The notes under the pieces: generated by a model
Databases searched by the model: none
What the model was told of the DNA's origin: nothing
The model's input: only the letters and a program-made list of their open reading frames with translations
Program-made: the position numbers and the translations under genes
Shown here: piece by piece, positions 28,401 to 40,700 of the stretch
Layout: the number at the start of each line of letters is the position of its first letter
Position numbering within the stretch: position 1 is the stretch's first letter
NCBI RefSeq assembly: GCF_963169125.1
Contig: NC_084795.1
Location: 279,072,122 to 279,136,121 of the forward strand
Source: Humulus lupulus
Taxonomy: Eukaryota > Streptophyta > Magnoliopsida > Rosales > Cannabaceae
Length of the DNA stretch: 64,000 bases
Reading direction: 5' to 3'

Positions 28401-28841
28401 TCCAGCTCACTAATAACTCGTGGATATTTAGGGTGTACACACGTTATTCCCAATATTCTCATATGCTAATTAATTATATCCCATTACTCTTTAATTCCCA
28501 GCAATGTTCTAATTCTCAAAGTACACCGAGCCCCGAAATTAACCCCGTTGTGACCAGACCGATAACTTGCATTCAAAGAGCGTCTCATGCCGAATGGCTC
28601 GAAAAAATCCACATATAATGTGGTATTATTCATAATTCATCAACATGCATGAAAATACACAATTACGCCCTCAACGAGCTAAATTACCAAAGTGGATCCA
28701 TATGCATGCATTTATCATCATATTATAATATAATTCACATAATCATGAATATAATCATTTAATAACATAATAAATCAATTATGGCCCTCCCGACCTCCTA
28801 GTCAAGGTCCTAAACCTTATTAGGGATTTTGGGGCATTACA
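28401..28841 (-). mobile_element. Partial Tekay-like LTR
   Basis: Collinear with 25180-25553 of the long LTR (TCTCATGCCGAATGGCTCGA, CATATGCATGCATTTATCAT and GGCCCTCCCGACCTCCTA are shared) and ending GGGGCATTACA at 28841. It lacks the rest of the LTR. No purine tract follows; a tandem repeat begins at once. Confidence 0.65.
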
Positions 28842-29100
28842 ACTTGTCTCTCGTTTGGATCGTATGGGTCGATAGGCTCCTCAAGAACCAAGATCGAACA
28901 TGATCCATAATTTGGCGCTAAGGTCCTAGGACCTGTCTCTCTTTTGGATTGTATGGGTCTATAGGCTCCTCAAGAACCAAGATCAAACATGATCCGATAA
29001 TTTGACGACAAGGTCCTAGGACCTGTCTCTCTTCTGGATTGTATGGGTCGATAAGTCCCTTAAGGACCATAATTGAACATGATCCGATGGGTTGACAGGT
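28842..29100. repeat. Tandem repeat, three units of about 90 bp
   Basis: Units start at 28842, 28931 and 29021, each opening AC(C/T)TGTCTCTC and containing GGATTGTATGGGTCGATA, CAAGAACCAAGAT and AACATGATCCG. The first two end AAGGTCCTAGG; the third is shorter. It lies between an LTR piece and Tat-type pol. Confidence 0.8.
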
Positions 29101-29235
29101 CTAAAGTGACCAGTCCTTCGTTGAAAGAAATTTAAAGAATTAAGTGAAACTTAAGAAATTAAATTCATTCATTCATTGAAGCACCATGGTCGTTACATTG
29201 ATCATTCGACAATAATACATTTGCCTCCTGCTCGG

Positions 29236-30630
29236 TTACGCTTCTTTCTGCCAAGTATTCGCAGGATTGACATGCAGGGTGTCCGTGTCTTTGACATTGG
29301 CAAGCTTGGCTAAGGCATCAACATTGGCATTTTGCTCCCTCAGGAATTGTGTAATCGGGTATCTCTTGAACTGTGTCAACAAGCCCTCCACCTTGTTCAG
29401 GTACTTCACCATCCTAAGTCTCTTGGCTTGATACTCCCCCAATACCTGGGACACCACTAGTTGGGAATCGTTGAATCTCTCCAGGGACTGTTCATGCACA
29501 TCCCGAGACAAGCATAATCCTACTAATAATGCCTTGTACTTAGCCTCGTTGTTTGAAGCGTTGAATCCAAATCTGAGAGCGCAATGGATTCGGTGATTCT
29601 CCGGAGTGATCAGTATGATTCCTGCGCCTGAGTTGTGTTCATTGGATGCTCCATCAACATATAGCTTCCATACAGGAGTATCTCCTTCCTTTTCGGTATC
29701 TTCATTCTCCAATTGGTAGGAAAGGTCTTCAAGGTTGGTGCCTTCGACTATGAAGTCTGCCAATGCTTGTCCTTTTATCGCCGTCCTCGAATGATAAGTG
29801 ATATCAAATTGTCCTAGTTCCACTGCCCACTTAAGTAACCGTCCCGAGGCCTCTGGTTTCTGAAGAACTTGTCTCAGCGGTTGATTGGTCAAGACTCGGA
29901 TCGAGTGAGCTTGGAAATATGGACGTAGCTTTCGAGAGGCGATTACTAAACAGTAAGCTAGCTTCTCAAGAAAGGGATACCTAGACTCCGCACCTATTAG
30001 CCTTTTACTGATATAGTACACATGTTGTTGTACCTTATTCTCTTCTTTTACCAAAGCAGCACTGATTGCATGCTCGGTGATTGCCAAATAAATGAATAGT
30101 ACTTCACCATATATTGGATTCACTAGGACAGGAGGTTGAGTGAGATGCTCCTTCAAGGCTTGGAAAGCTTTCTCGCACTCTTCGGTCCATTGGATCTTCT
30201 TGCTGCCCCTCAGTAGGTTAAAGAAGGGGACACACTTGTTTGTTGACTTCAATATGAACCTACTTAGTGCAGCTACTCTCCCTATTAAGCTTTGCACTTC
30301 TTTGATTGTGGCAGGTGACCTCATGTCGATTAATGCTTTGATCTTCTCGGGGTTAGTCTCGATTCCACGTGAATTGACTATGTATCCGAGAAACTTACCA
30401 GAACCAACTCCAAACGAGCACTTGAGAGGGGTTAACTTCATGATATACTTTCTAAGTATTGCAAAGCATTCCTCCAAGTCTTGAACATGCCCTCCAGCTT
30501 CTTTGGACTTGACCAACATGTCATCAACGTATACGTACCTCCATATTTTTGCCGATCAAGTCTCAGAACATGCCATTCATTAAACGTTGGTAGGTGGCTC
30601 CTGCGTTCTTCAAGCTGAATGGCATCACCT
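29236..30630 (-). pseudogene. Tat-lineage Ty3 pol: RT end plus two RNase H domains
   Basis: Read from 30630 downward. The RT finger/palm piece MPFSLKNAGATYQRLMN is followed by a stop and frameshift, then the YVDD box (overlapping 30519-30531), then an open frame of 427 codons (30519-29236). That frame holds the RT thumb, a first RNase H-like domain (about 135-260) and a second RNase H (about 284-405) with the full acidic set Asp289, Glu325, Asp351 and Asp401 (YVDGAS, NNEAKY, NDSQLV, NVDALAKLA). In the first domain two catalytic acids are gone (Ala146, Asn212). Two RNase H domains in a row are known for the Tat lineage, where the second took over RNA removal during reverse transcription. Integrase does not follow, and the N-terminal RT is missing, so the copy is dead. 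Confidence 0.85.
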
Positions 30631-30639
30631 TATAACATT

Positions 30640-31581
30640 ACATCACCTTATCAATATCTAAACCCAGAATTAAGCCTGGACTTCCCTTCCACACCATCTA
30701 GACTCCATAACACCATCTAGACTCCATAACAAGTCCATAAATAATCACATAAACTCAGCAAATAACCAAATTAAACTCAAGAATCCAATTCACATACAAA
30801 CCTATAACTCTAACCAAAACTCAAGTGATTCAGTGCTAGGTTTCTTACCTCAAGGATGAATTCAAGCTTAGACTAGTTCTCCAACTCCATAAGCTTATCC
30901 TTCCCAAGTTCCAAGCCTTAACTTCTGAATTTCTCCTCCAAAATTCCAAGAACTAGCTGTGTATTTCAAAGGATGAGAGAGAACCGAGAGAGAGAAGAAG
31001 TTGAGAGTTTCTGTTTCCTTTACTTAATTCCAGTGGTTTCTCAAATCATCTGAGCTAAGTAATACCCCTGCCAAATGACCAAACTGCACCCTTAACTTAT
31101 CCTCAACCCTTAAGTAACCCAAGGACAATTTAGTCATTACTAAATCCCGTTAAATCCCCAAGTATTCCTATAAATCCCCGTTGAATCCCAGCATAACTAA
31201 ATCATTGATAAATTACTATCCCTTACTCAATAATTCCCGAACACATAATATATACCCAAAATACCTCTAGGCTCCTCCCGAGCCGGATATTCGACCCCGT
31301 TGTGACTTTCTAGCCAAACTGCTCCCTAGGACTATCTCGGATCATGCATCACAAATATATCACCACTCACATGTGGTAAAGATCACAATATACACAAATA
31401 TTGCATTTATGGCCCCCAACGGGCTAAAATTACAAACATTCCCCTAATAGCCAAATGGGGCCCACATGCATTTCTAATAACATAATCACCAAATTCACAT
31501 ATTAACATAATAAATCAATTATTGCACTCCAGGCACGCTAATCAAGGCCCTAAGCCTTATTGGAAAATTTAAGATGCTACA
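30640..31581 (-). mobile_element. Truncated Tekay-like LTR
   Basis: The right end GATGCTACA (31581) reads TGTAGCATC on the minus strand. The internal order matches the other LTRs here: GACCCCGTTGTGAC, a pyrimidine/GAGA block near 30970, then GGATGAATTCAAGC. The left boundary, near GGCATCACCTTATAACATTA, is not a proper LTR end, so it is truncated where it meets Tat-type pol. CATCACCTTA occurs twice at that junction. Confidence 0.55.
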
Positions 31582-31589
31582 CCTTTAGT

Positions 31590-32177
31590 CAGCCACAATA
31601 AACTAAATGTCAGTGCATTTGTCGACGTTGGTTCTAATACTATAGGCATTGGAGCGATTATTCAAAATTCAAATGGAGATGTCCTGGCTTGTCTCTCCAA
31701 ATCACTCATAGGTAATATTTTTTATATATAGTTTTCTCTAACCTGGAGGGAGTAACATCCTTCATGTTGTGAGTAAGAGTTAGACTTAAGTTTTTTTTTT
31801 CTCTAATTTTATTCTAATGTTGTATTCTGTTTATTATTTGTTTTGTAGGATGCTTTACACTAACTCAGTCAGAATGTGTAGCTTTAATGGTAGCACTACA
31901 TTGGAGCCTAATGTTAGATCTTCCTTTGACTTTTGTTGAATCAGATTGTTTAGCAACTGTGGCCCACTTTTTGAAAAGATCCTCTTACTATGATGAATTA
32001 GGTTATTTGTTAGAGGATATTGTAAATTTGTTGTCTAATTTTCCTAGAGGGTTCCTAATCCATGTACGTGAGATAACTAATAAGCATGCACATAAATTGG
32101 CAGTGCATGCTCTTACGTTGGAAGACGAATTTGTATGGCTAGCGATTATACTACTTTTGTTCAACTTTTTAGTCTAA
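31590..32177 (+). pseudogene. RNase H-like (RVT_3) domain fragment with an intron
   Basis: Exon 1 (about 31590-31711) reads NVSAFVDVGSNTIGIGAIIQ and ends in SLIG. A GT-AG intron (31712-31848) follows, then exon 2 (31849-32177) with TQSECVALMVALHW, VESDCLATVAHF and the NKHAHKLAVHAL end. These carry the Asp, Glu, Asp and His/Asn-type positions of the RVT_3 RNase H fold found at the C-terminus of plant LINE pol and in many LINE-derived plant genes. The start is cut off by the LTR to its left. Either a fragment of a LINE relic or of a domesticated RNase H gene; no full gene is present. Confidence 0.65.
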
Positions 32178-32486
32178 TAGAGTGTAAAAATAAGGGCCCT
32201 TTCGTAAAATGATTTATTTTTTAAAGTTATTTTGCAATCTAGCTTAATTTTAATATTTTTTTGCAAGATGACATCTCATAATTTAGACAGCTAGTCAAAA
32301 ATTTAAATAGGTAGGAGTCATTACAAAATTTTCTCATCAAATACCGAAATCATCTTAAAAAAAGTTGTATATATAAGAATAAAAAATCACTAAAAAAAAA
32401 ACCCATTTTCACTTATTTCTCAAAAAAAAAATAAAATTCCTTTCCTTTCCTCAATTCGAAAAGGAGATCCTGCGGCCTTTCATTTC

Positions 32487-32559
32487 GGCCCATTTCCCTC
32501 TTTCTCATCTTCGTCTTCTTCAACTCCCACTTTCAAAAAAATTGAGGGGTTTAGGGTTT
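32487..32559 (+). promoter_or_regulatory. SYF1 proximal promoter: site II motif and telo-box
   Basis: GGCCCA at 32487-32492 (TGGGCC on the other strand, a site II element) is followed by a CT-rich leader and by TTAGGGTTT at 32551-32559 (telo-box AAACCCTAA reversed), 56 bases before the SYF1 ATG. The pair is typical of plant housekeeping and RNA-processing genes. Confidence 0.55.
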
Positions 32560-32614
32560 GTTGATTTCGATTTCTTCTACCAATTACTTGTGTGTGACTA
32601 CACACTGCGTTTCC

Positions 32615-35600
32615 ATGGAGATCTCTAAAGAGCTTTATCCCTCCCAAGATGACCTTCTCTACGAAGAAGAGCTTCTGCGAAACCCCTTCAGCCTCAAGCT
32701 CTGGTGGCGATACCTAATTGCTCGTGCCGACGCCCCATTCAAGAAGCGCTTTATCATTTACGAGCGCGCCCTCAAAGCCCTTCCCGGAAGCTACAAACTT
32801 TGGTACGCTTATCTCCGAGAACGGCTCGAGTTGGTCCGTAACCTACCCATCACTCACTCCCACTACGAGACCTTAAACAATACCTTCGAGCGAGCCCTCG
32901 TCACCATGCACAAAATGCCCAGAATTTGGATCATGTACCTCCAGACTTTGACGGACCAGAAATTGCTCACTCGTACCCGCCGCACCTTCGATAGAGCACT
33001 CTGCGCTTTACCCGTCACCCAGCACGACCGCATTTGGGAGCCCTATCTCGTTTTTGTGAGCCAGAGGGGTATCCCAATTGAGACTTCGCTTCGCGTTTAT
33101 CGAAGGTACTTAAAGTACGACCCTAGTCATATTGAAGATTTCATTGAATTCTTGATTAATTCTTGTCTTTGGCAAGAAGGATCTGAGAGGTTAGCTTCGG
33201 TGCTGAATGATGACCAGTTTTACTCAATAAAGGGAAAAACTAGACACAGGCTTTGGTTGGAGTTGTGTGATTTGCTCACTAAGCACGCTACGGAGGTTTC
33301 TGGGTTGAATGTGGACGCAATTATAAGGGGTGGGATTAGGAAGTTTACTGATGAGGTGGGTCGCCTTTGGACCTCTCTTGCAGAGTATTACATTAGGAGA
33401 AATTTACATGAGAAAGCTAGAGATATATTTGAGGAGGGTATGACGACTGTGGTTACTGTTAGAGATTTTAGTGTAATTTTTGATTCTTATGCCCAATTTG
33501 AAGAGAGTATGCTGGCTCATAAGATGGAAGTTATGGATTTGAGCGACGACGAAGGAGAGGAAGAAGGTGGTGTAGAAGAGAATGGCGACGAAGAGGATGA
33601 AGATGTGCGGTTGGATTTAAATTTGTCTGTGGCTGAATTTGAGAAGAAGATGCTTAATGGTTTTTGGCTACACGATGATAAGGATATAGATTTAAGGTTA
33701 GCTAGATTAGATCATCTCATGGATAGAAGACCCGAATTAGCTAATAGTGTTCTTTTACGGCAAAATCCGCATAATGTGGAGCAGTGGCATCGGAGGGTGA
33801 AGCTGTTTGAGGGTAATCCTACAAAACAGATCCTTACTTACACTGAGGCGGTGAGGACGGTTGATCCCATGAAAGCAGTGGGGAAACCTCATACGTTGTG
33901 GATTGCTTTTGCCAAGCTGTATGAGAACCATAATGATATTGTAAATGCAAGAGTGATTTTTGACAAAGCAGTGCAGGTGAACTACAAGACCGTGGATAAT
34001 CTAGCTAGTATTTGGTGTGAGTGGGCAGAAATGGAATTGAAACATAAAAATTTTAAAGGAGCACTGGAGCTTATGAGGCGTGCTACAGCAGAGCCATCAG
34101 TGGAGGTTAAACGAAAAGGTAATGGATTGTTAATATTTTCTTTTCATTACTTGTTAAGCTTTTTTCTAAGTATTAACCATAACAGTTTTTCAAATTGTAC
34201 AAATATTATTTTGAACTTCATAAGCTGACACTTACTGTCCTAAATAAGCAGTAGCAACTTAGGGCTGTATGTTATATCGAAATTGTGTGCAAAGGAAGGC
34301 TGTACTAGCAACTTTGATTACTCATATTAGTTATGTTACTGATAGGAACCACTAGACTTGCACAGAGAATATAAGAACAAACCAGCAAGAAAGATAAAAA
34401 AGATGATGAAAAATCTCGAGTTTATTATAGAAACAGCAAGCACATTACAATAATAAAATGGTCTGTATTCGAGAGACAGCCAACACCTAAGGTGGCCGGT
34501 ATTCGAGAGACCGCCAACTCTCCAAAGTGGCCGGTGTTCAAAAGACTGCCAACTCTCCAAAGAGAAAGTGCTCCACTCAATAGAAATTCCATACCATACT
34601 CATTGTTCCTCCCACTTCATATATACCCATACAACCCTAGCCGCCTAGAACAATGTACCAAAATGACCCCTAATGCCAATGTGGTAAATTAATACATTAG
34701 GGCCTATCAGTTACCTGTTTAACAGCGATTAGTTGGCTTTAGTTTTATGTTAAACTTCCCCTTCTCTGAGGATTTTTTTTAGGTTTCAGTTTAGTATTGC
34801 AATTTGTTTGGCCTCGTTTATTGCATTGGCATTTTATTCCTGACCAAGCAATTAGTCTCATTTTTAAAAGTTGAAATTTGAATGGGCTATACTACGTCTT
34901 GTAGCGAGAAGTTAGGCTCAGATATACCATTTCTCGTATTAGGTGAAGCATTGGTGTTATATTTTATTCATATTTATGGTAAGCTTTGTTTTATTAATCA
35001 TTACTTTTCTTTGGTCTCTGTTTCTTGGTGGAAGATAACCTAGGTTTAGTTTATAAGTCAGAACATGTTTGAACTATTTATAGCTCAAACGATCATGCTT
35101 GTGGTTTGTTGGTTCCCTCAAAGTCTGAAAGTCGAGTCCTTCATAAGTTCCTACATGGTAATTGCTATAATTTCCTGTTAAAATTTGTAGGGTTAGTTGA
35201 GGAGCCCTAGTTTCAAACATGGGCCCAGTAAGTGAGTTACAGGCATTTTCTCTTGATTAAAAAAGAAAAAGAAAAGACAACCTGCATGGTTTCAGACTCT
35301 GGTGTTTTATATTTGTAAAGCAAGCTAACTGTAATCTGAGTGGCTTTTGTTAATAATTTTAATCTTGTCGCTGACATTTTGGCCTTTATTGCTATTTCAG
35401 TGGCTGCTGATGGAAGTGAACCAGTTCAAATGAAGCTGCATAAGTCTTTGAGACTATGGACTTTTTATGTTGATTTGGAGGAGAGCCTTGGCACTTTGGA
35501 GTCCACTCGAGAAGTTTATGAAAGGATACTGGATTTAAGAATAGCCACACCACAAATTATAATTAACTATGCATTTCTGTTGGAAGTATGCAATTTCTTT

Positions 35601-37754
35601 TGTATCTTTGTCTATTAATTTTTCTGGAAGTTTTGCTATTAAGACTTATTTCGATATATTAATTATAATTTTATTGTTTCAGGAAAATAAATACTTTGAA
35701 GATGCATTTAAGGTATATGAAAGAGGAGTAAAGATATTCAAGTATCCACATGTCAAAGATATATGGGTGACTTATCTAACTAAGTTTGTGAAGAGATATG
35801 GACGGACAAAATTGGAACGTGCAAGAGAGCTATTTGAACATGCTATTGAAACGGTATGGACAGTTTCCCATTTATGGTTGTCTTATAATGGATGTTCCAT
35901 CAGGGTTTCTTTCTAAATTAAAGAAAAAATTTCCTAGTGCCAATGCCTTCAACACATTTCTGTGTTCAATTTTCTTGGTGACTTTGCAATTTAGTTTTGT
36001 TGGTTAGTTGTATATTATATCTTCTTAAATGTTTGTTACAGATATTTCCAAAAGGTGCAAATGTCTTTATTTTGTTGTCACTAATTTAATTTGACTTCGT
36101 AGTGGGAAGAATGTGATTTAATTATGTTATGGTTGGTTTGCTACATTGAATTTAATAAAATTAGTAAGACTTGCAGACACGGTAAGGCATCTATCTGGGA
36201 ACAAGGTAATGCGAATTAAATATGCTTGGAAACACAAAATTATTGAGCAGACTCGCAGGGTTATTTATATTTCACTGTCCATAGTATGGAATCCAAAGTA
36301 AAGCTCAGTAAGAATTGACGATGTTATGCTAGGATTAAATAGTCTCTCTTTACTCATGTCCCCATCATTGGTTTTATAGATATACATCGTATATTATGTA
36401 GTGACATTAAACTTAATCAAAAGTTTATCTCACTTAAGATTTTGAGTTAGATTATTGTTTTGTCCTGCTACTATTGTTCACATCTCTATTTCTATAGCTA
36501 TATGTAAGTGTATAATTTTATATGTATATATATTAACATTATTCATGTTAATTTCAGGGTAAATTTTGAGTTAGGTAACTCTAGTGCTGTCTTTGTTCTG
36601 TTGTTCTATTAACTACTTGTTATGATACTGACAAATGCTTTTGGTTTTGTCTATCAGACCCCTGCTGATGTAGTGAAACCTCTGTATCTTCAATATGCCA
36701 AACTGGAGGAGGAATATGGTCTGGCAAAGCGAGCTATGAAGGTCTATGACCAAGCTACTAAGGCTGTTCCAAACAGTGAAAAATTTAGCATGTATGAGCT
36801 CTACATTAACCGTGCAGCTGAGATCTTTGGTGTCCCCAAAACTAGGGAAATATACGAACAAGCAATAGAATCTGGTCTTCCAGATAAAGATGTGAAGAAA
36901 ATGTGTTCAAAGTATGCCGAGCTTGAGAAGAGCTTGGGAGAAATTGACCGTGCTCGTGCAATATTTGTCTTTGCATCGCAGTTTTCAGATCCACGATCAG
37001 ATATGGATTTCTGGCAAGAATGGAATAATTTTGAAGTGCAACATGGTAACGAAGATACCTTTAGAGAAATGCTCCGTATTAAACGAAGTGTGTCTGCAAG
37101 TTACAGCCAGGTAAGATAAGAATTTTATTTTCATATACATCTTTGAGAAGCTTGTGATTGTTTGTCAATCTTATTGGATGTTTACTTTATCATATATGCA
37201 TTGAGATCTCAAGGCTTGCCGATGCATGTCTTTCCGTACCATTTTTTCATTGCACATCGTTCTTTGTATTAAGGAATAACAATTTTTTTACTGATCTTAT
37301 ATTTATCGCTTTCCAGACGCACTTTATTCTGCCAGAGTATTTGATGCAGAAGGATCAAACTGTGGACCTTGATGAGGCAAAAGACAAATTGAAACAGGCA
37401 GGGGTCCCTGAAGATGAAATGGCTGCTCTAGAGAGGCAGTTAGCTCCTGCAGCAAACGATACTATTGCCAAAGATGGCAGTAGGAAAGTGGGATTCGTGA
37501 GTGCCGGAGTGCAATCACAAACTGATGAAGGGTTGAAAGTTACAGCAAATCATGAAGATATTGAGCTACCAGAAGAGAATGACTCTGATGAAGACAATGA
37601 AATTGTTGAAATTAAGCAAAAAGATGTGCCGGATGCTGTTTTTGGAGACTTGGCTCACAAGAGAAAAGAAATTGAAGATGATGCTCAGAACAAGGATGAT
37701 GAAAGCCGTCTTGGTGCCCTCGAGAGAATAAAGAGACTAAAAAAGGCGGCCTGA
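32615..37754 (+). CDS. SYF1: Pre-mRNA-splicing factor SYF1 (XAB2 homologue)
   Basis: Five coding exons: 32615-34118, 35401-35585, 35683-35853, 36658-37110 and 37317-37754, GT-AG introns, 916 aa. Plant SYF1 proteins have about this length. The protein is almost wholly HAT (half-TPR) helical repeats (RNPFSLKLWWRYL, RRTFDRALCALP, ARVIFDKAVQ, TREIYEQAIESGLP and so on), a scaffold of the Prp19/NTC complex in the spliceosome; its human homologue XAB2 also acts in transcription-coupled repair. An acidic, disordered insert lies at about residues 308-331 (DDEGEEEGGVEE). The C-terminus is acidic then basic (ERIKRLKKAA). The start ATG gives MEISKELYPSQDDLLYEEE, the conserved N-terminus; the open frame continues upstream but without an ATG. 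Intron 1 carries a solo LTR. No defect is seen. Confidence 0.96.
34340..34709 (-). mobile_element. Solo LTR (370 bp) in SYF1 intron 1
   Basis: It begins TGATAGGAACC and ends GGGCCTATCA, flanked on both sides by GTTAC (34335-34339 and 34710-34714), a 5-bp target-site duplication. On the minus strand a TATA-like GGGTATATATGAAG precedes a tandem of about three 35-bp units (GAGAGTTGGCGGTCTCTCGA-like) and then AATAAACTCGAG, the order U3-R-U5. So it lies antisense to SYF1. No internal domain remains, as expected after recombination between two LTRs. Confidence 0.88.
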
Positions 37755-40700
37755 TTGAAGAAAACTTATGGTATGAAATTTTGATGAGGGTAATGTGAAC
37801 TTTGCTTTTTTGTTTGACCGATCCCTTTTTGTAATTGTGGCTAATTGTAATCTGAGTTAGATATATATAGATAAACGTTTTCACATATCTCAGTTTTGTT
37901 TCTTCTTACTCTTGAACATCATGATGAGGCTGAAATAAATCTCTTTCATTAAGTGGATAATCATGGTTAGGATATATTTTGTCCCTTGCAATGGATGATT
38001 GTTCTGGCACTTGAGTCTAGCTCATGTGGTGGTTGGGTGTGTGTGGTGTGAAAGAGGTCTGGAGTTCAAATCCCAGCTGGGCTAATTTAACAAATGGAGA
38101 ACCACCAACTGTTTTTTTTTATCAAAAAAATAAATAAATAAAGGGGTTTGGGATTGAACCACATCGATCCTTGCACTGGTTATTGTGGCTCTGGCCGTGA
38201 GTTATATTTCTTGATGTCCCATTTTGATTCCATTTATTAATTGGCATTTGATGTATGGTTTTTCTTATTAGCCATAAAGTGAGATTTCTTGGTATCCAAT
38301 TCTATTATCATCTTAGGGACTGATCATTCCGTACAATATCAAAAGTGCACACCCAAATTCTTGATGAACCGACTCTAGTCAGAGAAGAGTTGCTAGATGC
38401 AATTGTGGCAAAGAAAGCTTGTGTCCGGATTAGATCAAAGGTAAACAAATGTTACAATCTCAGTCAAGAGTGCACCCATGTACTTGTGTTTGAAATATTA
38501 TTTGATTACATACATTTATAAGTGCATATAAACATGCGACTTTAACTTATTTCATATGAAAACTTTCTGTATTGATTATCATGTTCATTGTGTCAGAAAA
38601 TTATTAGATGATACACTTTTTTCACTTTTTGCTAGGACCTTTTCTTGTATAATACTTGGTACTAAGTTCTTGGTCTATTCACTTTCCATTCCCTATAAAA
38701 TTGTCTGGGTTCGTTTGGATTACAAAGTTAATGATGTCTATTAGAAATTTTACTTATAACATAGATTATTCCATATGACAATTCACATACTTAAATCGCT
38801 ATACTATATCATGTTTTTTCTTCTAGTTTTCAATCCATGTTTGTGTTTTGTTCTGTCCTATTTTGGCTTAATCATACTATTCTGTTCTGTTTTTGGCTAT
38901 TGACTTTGCTTAACCGTCTAGATTTAATAGTTTTGTTCTTCTTGGCTTCAAACATTTTTATTTCAGTTATTTCATAAAAAAAAAAATCATTATTAGTACC
39001 TTGCATGTGTGTCTGTGAATGAAAAAGCAATAAAGGAAATAGAGATAGTGCATTGATTGTCTATATCTGGTTATATTTTTTAGTTTCTTGTCACATCTTA
39101 AGCTGCCACTGGAAGATCATCCAATGCTCTTTTCAAGGCTTTTGAACCAAACAAATGGAAAATGTGAAGTAAACCCAGATTTCGTGAAGTGGTGTAGCTG
39201 TTAAAACCAAATCCAAAATATAAACTTATCTATGCATCATGTGTTGGCAGCAAAGTTTATACTTCCTTCAAATCATTAAGCATATTTCACTGTATGTTTT
39301 TGTGCAACTCTCTAAATTATCTTTTTATTGTTACAGTGGATGCTTTGAAAGCCAACACTGAGTATAATGGTATATTGGTTATACAGATGCTATATAGCAT
39401 CATCAAGTGTTGTTCAATGGTTTTAGAAGGTAATGACATGAACATGAATGGTTAGTTAATGTGTTAAGCACAATCCATGTTTGTAGTTTTCTTATAATTT
39501 GTGCATTATGTTAGTGAACTTTCTCCTTGCTCACTTGCTCACTTGCTCACTTGCCCTTTGCCCCTCACTCTTTTCTTTCTCTTGAATTTGCATCTTTTGG
39601 AGCTTCTACTTTTTTTTGGTGTAAAATGCTCATCTTTGTGGGTTTCTATTTAGATTTTTCTTTTTAATATTCAAACTTCAAAGCTTGTTTGAGTAAGAGT
39701 ATGTCATAGATTATTAATCTTAATCTACTTGTATATAGTTGTTTATACACCAAGTTTTAAAATTACATTAATATTCTTGGAATGTAAATGATATTTTATT
39801 TATTATAGTAATAAATGAACAGGTACAAATAAAAATTGAGAAAAAATTATTAAATTCAATATTATTTCACAAGATACATTCTTTAATGACACTACCTCTA
39901 ACATTATTTCCAAATTGCTCTTAATTAGAGATGGCAATACAATATATTGCTATGAGTATTCATAGTTATTGGAAGAGGTGGAAAAAAATTGTTTAAATGA
40001 GAATAGTGATGCCCTTATAACCATGTGTTAGCTTTTGGCATGATAATCTTCAATTATATCTCATTTAATAGTGACAATTAAGTTTGTGTATGTTATTTGT
40101 TTGTTTAATTGTTGATAGAAAAGATTGCATTAATTGCAAAATTATAAAATACATTGTCCTAATTAATTAACATTACTCAAGATCAAAATCTTTATATTGC
40201 TTTTTTAGTAACGCCATGTAATTTTTTTCATCAACAATTGGTAAGAAAATTCACACATATTTGCTAAGCCATGTACGCAATTAATATTTTACTCTGAATA
40301 TAAATGGAAATCAATTATTTTTTAATGTATTTTACTTCATAAGTTTTGAACACATGTATGTTTAATGTAGCTAATCTAGTTGGATTTTGAGTTTGATAAG
40401 ATATTATTTAATTGGTGGCATCTAAATTATAAAAACATAAAATAAAATTAATAGTTTTGTTTGAGCAATAAAATTAAATCAATAGTTACTTCATGTAGGA
40501 ATAGTTTTAGTTCATATAGGTGTTGTTCGGTAACTCTTAATTTTACTTATTTAATTAATTAAAAATTTGACAATTAAACATATAATAGTGTTTGGTAATT
40601 CTATTTTTATTTATTATTTTTTAAAATTTTAATTAAAATTCATTAAATTTTGAAAATATAATTTTTTCACTTTTAAAAATTTTAAATCCTTTTTGACTTT

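Noticed and set aside
22978..28841. Reading 22978-25553 and 28401-28841 as the two LTRs of one element
   Set aside because: The second copy is only partial, gag is missing, foreign LTR-like DNA lies between, and the flanks (TGTTG and ACTTG) do not form a duplication.
32558..32614. Upstream extension of the SYF1 frame
   Set aside because: The frame stays open upstream but begins at TTG, not ATG. The ATG at 32615 gives the conserved MEISKELYPSQ start.
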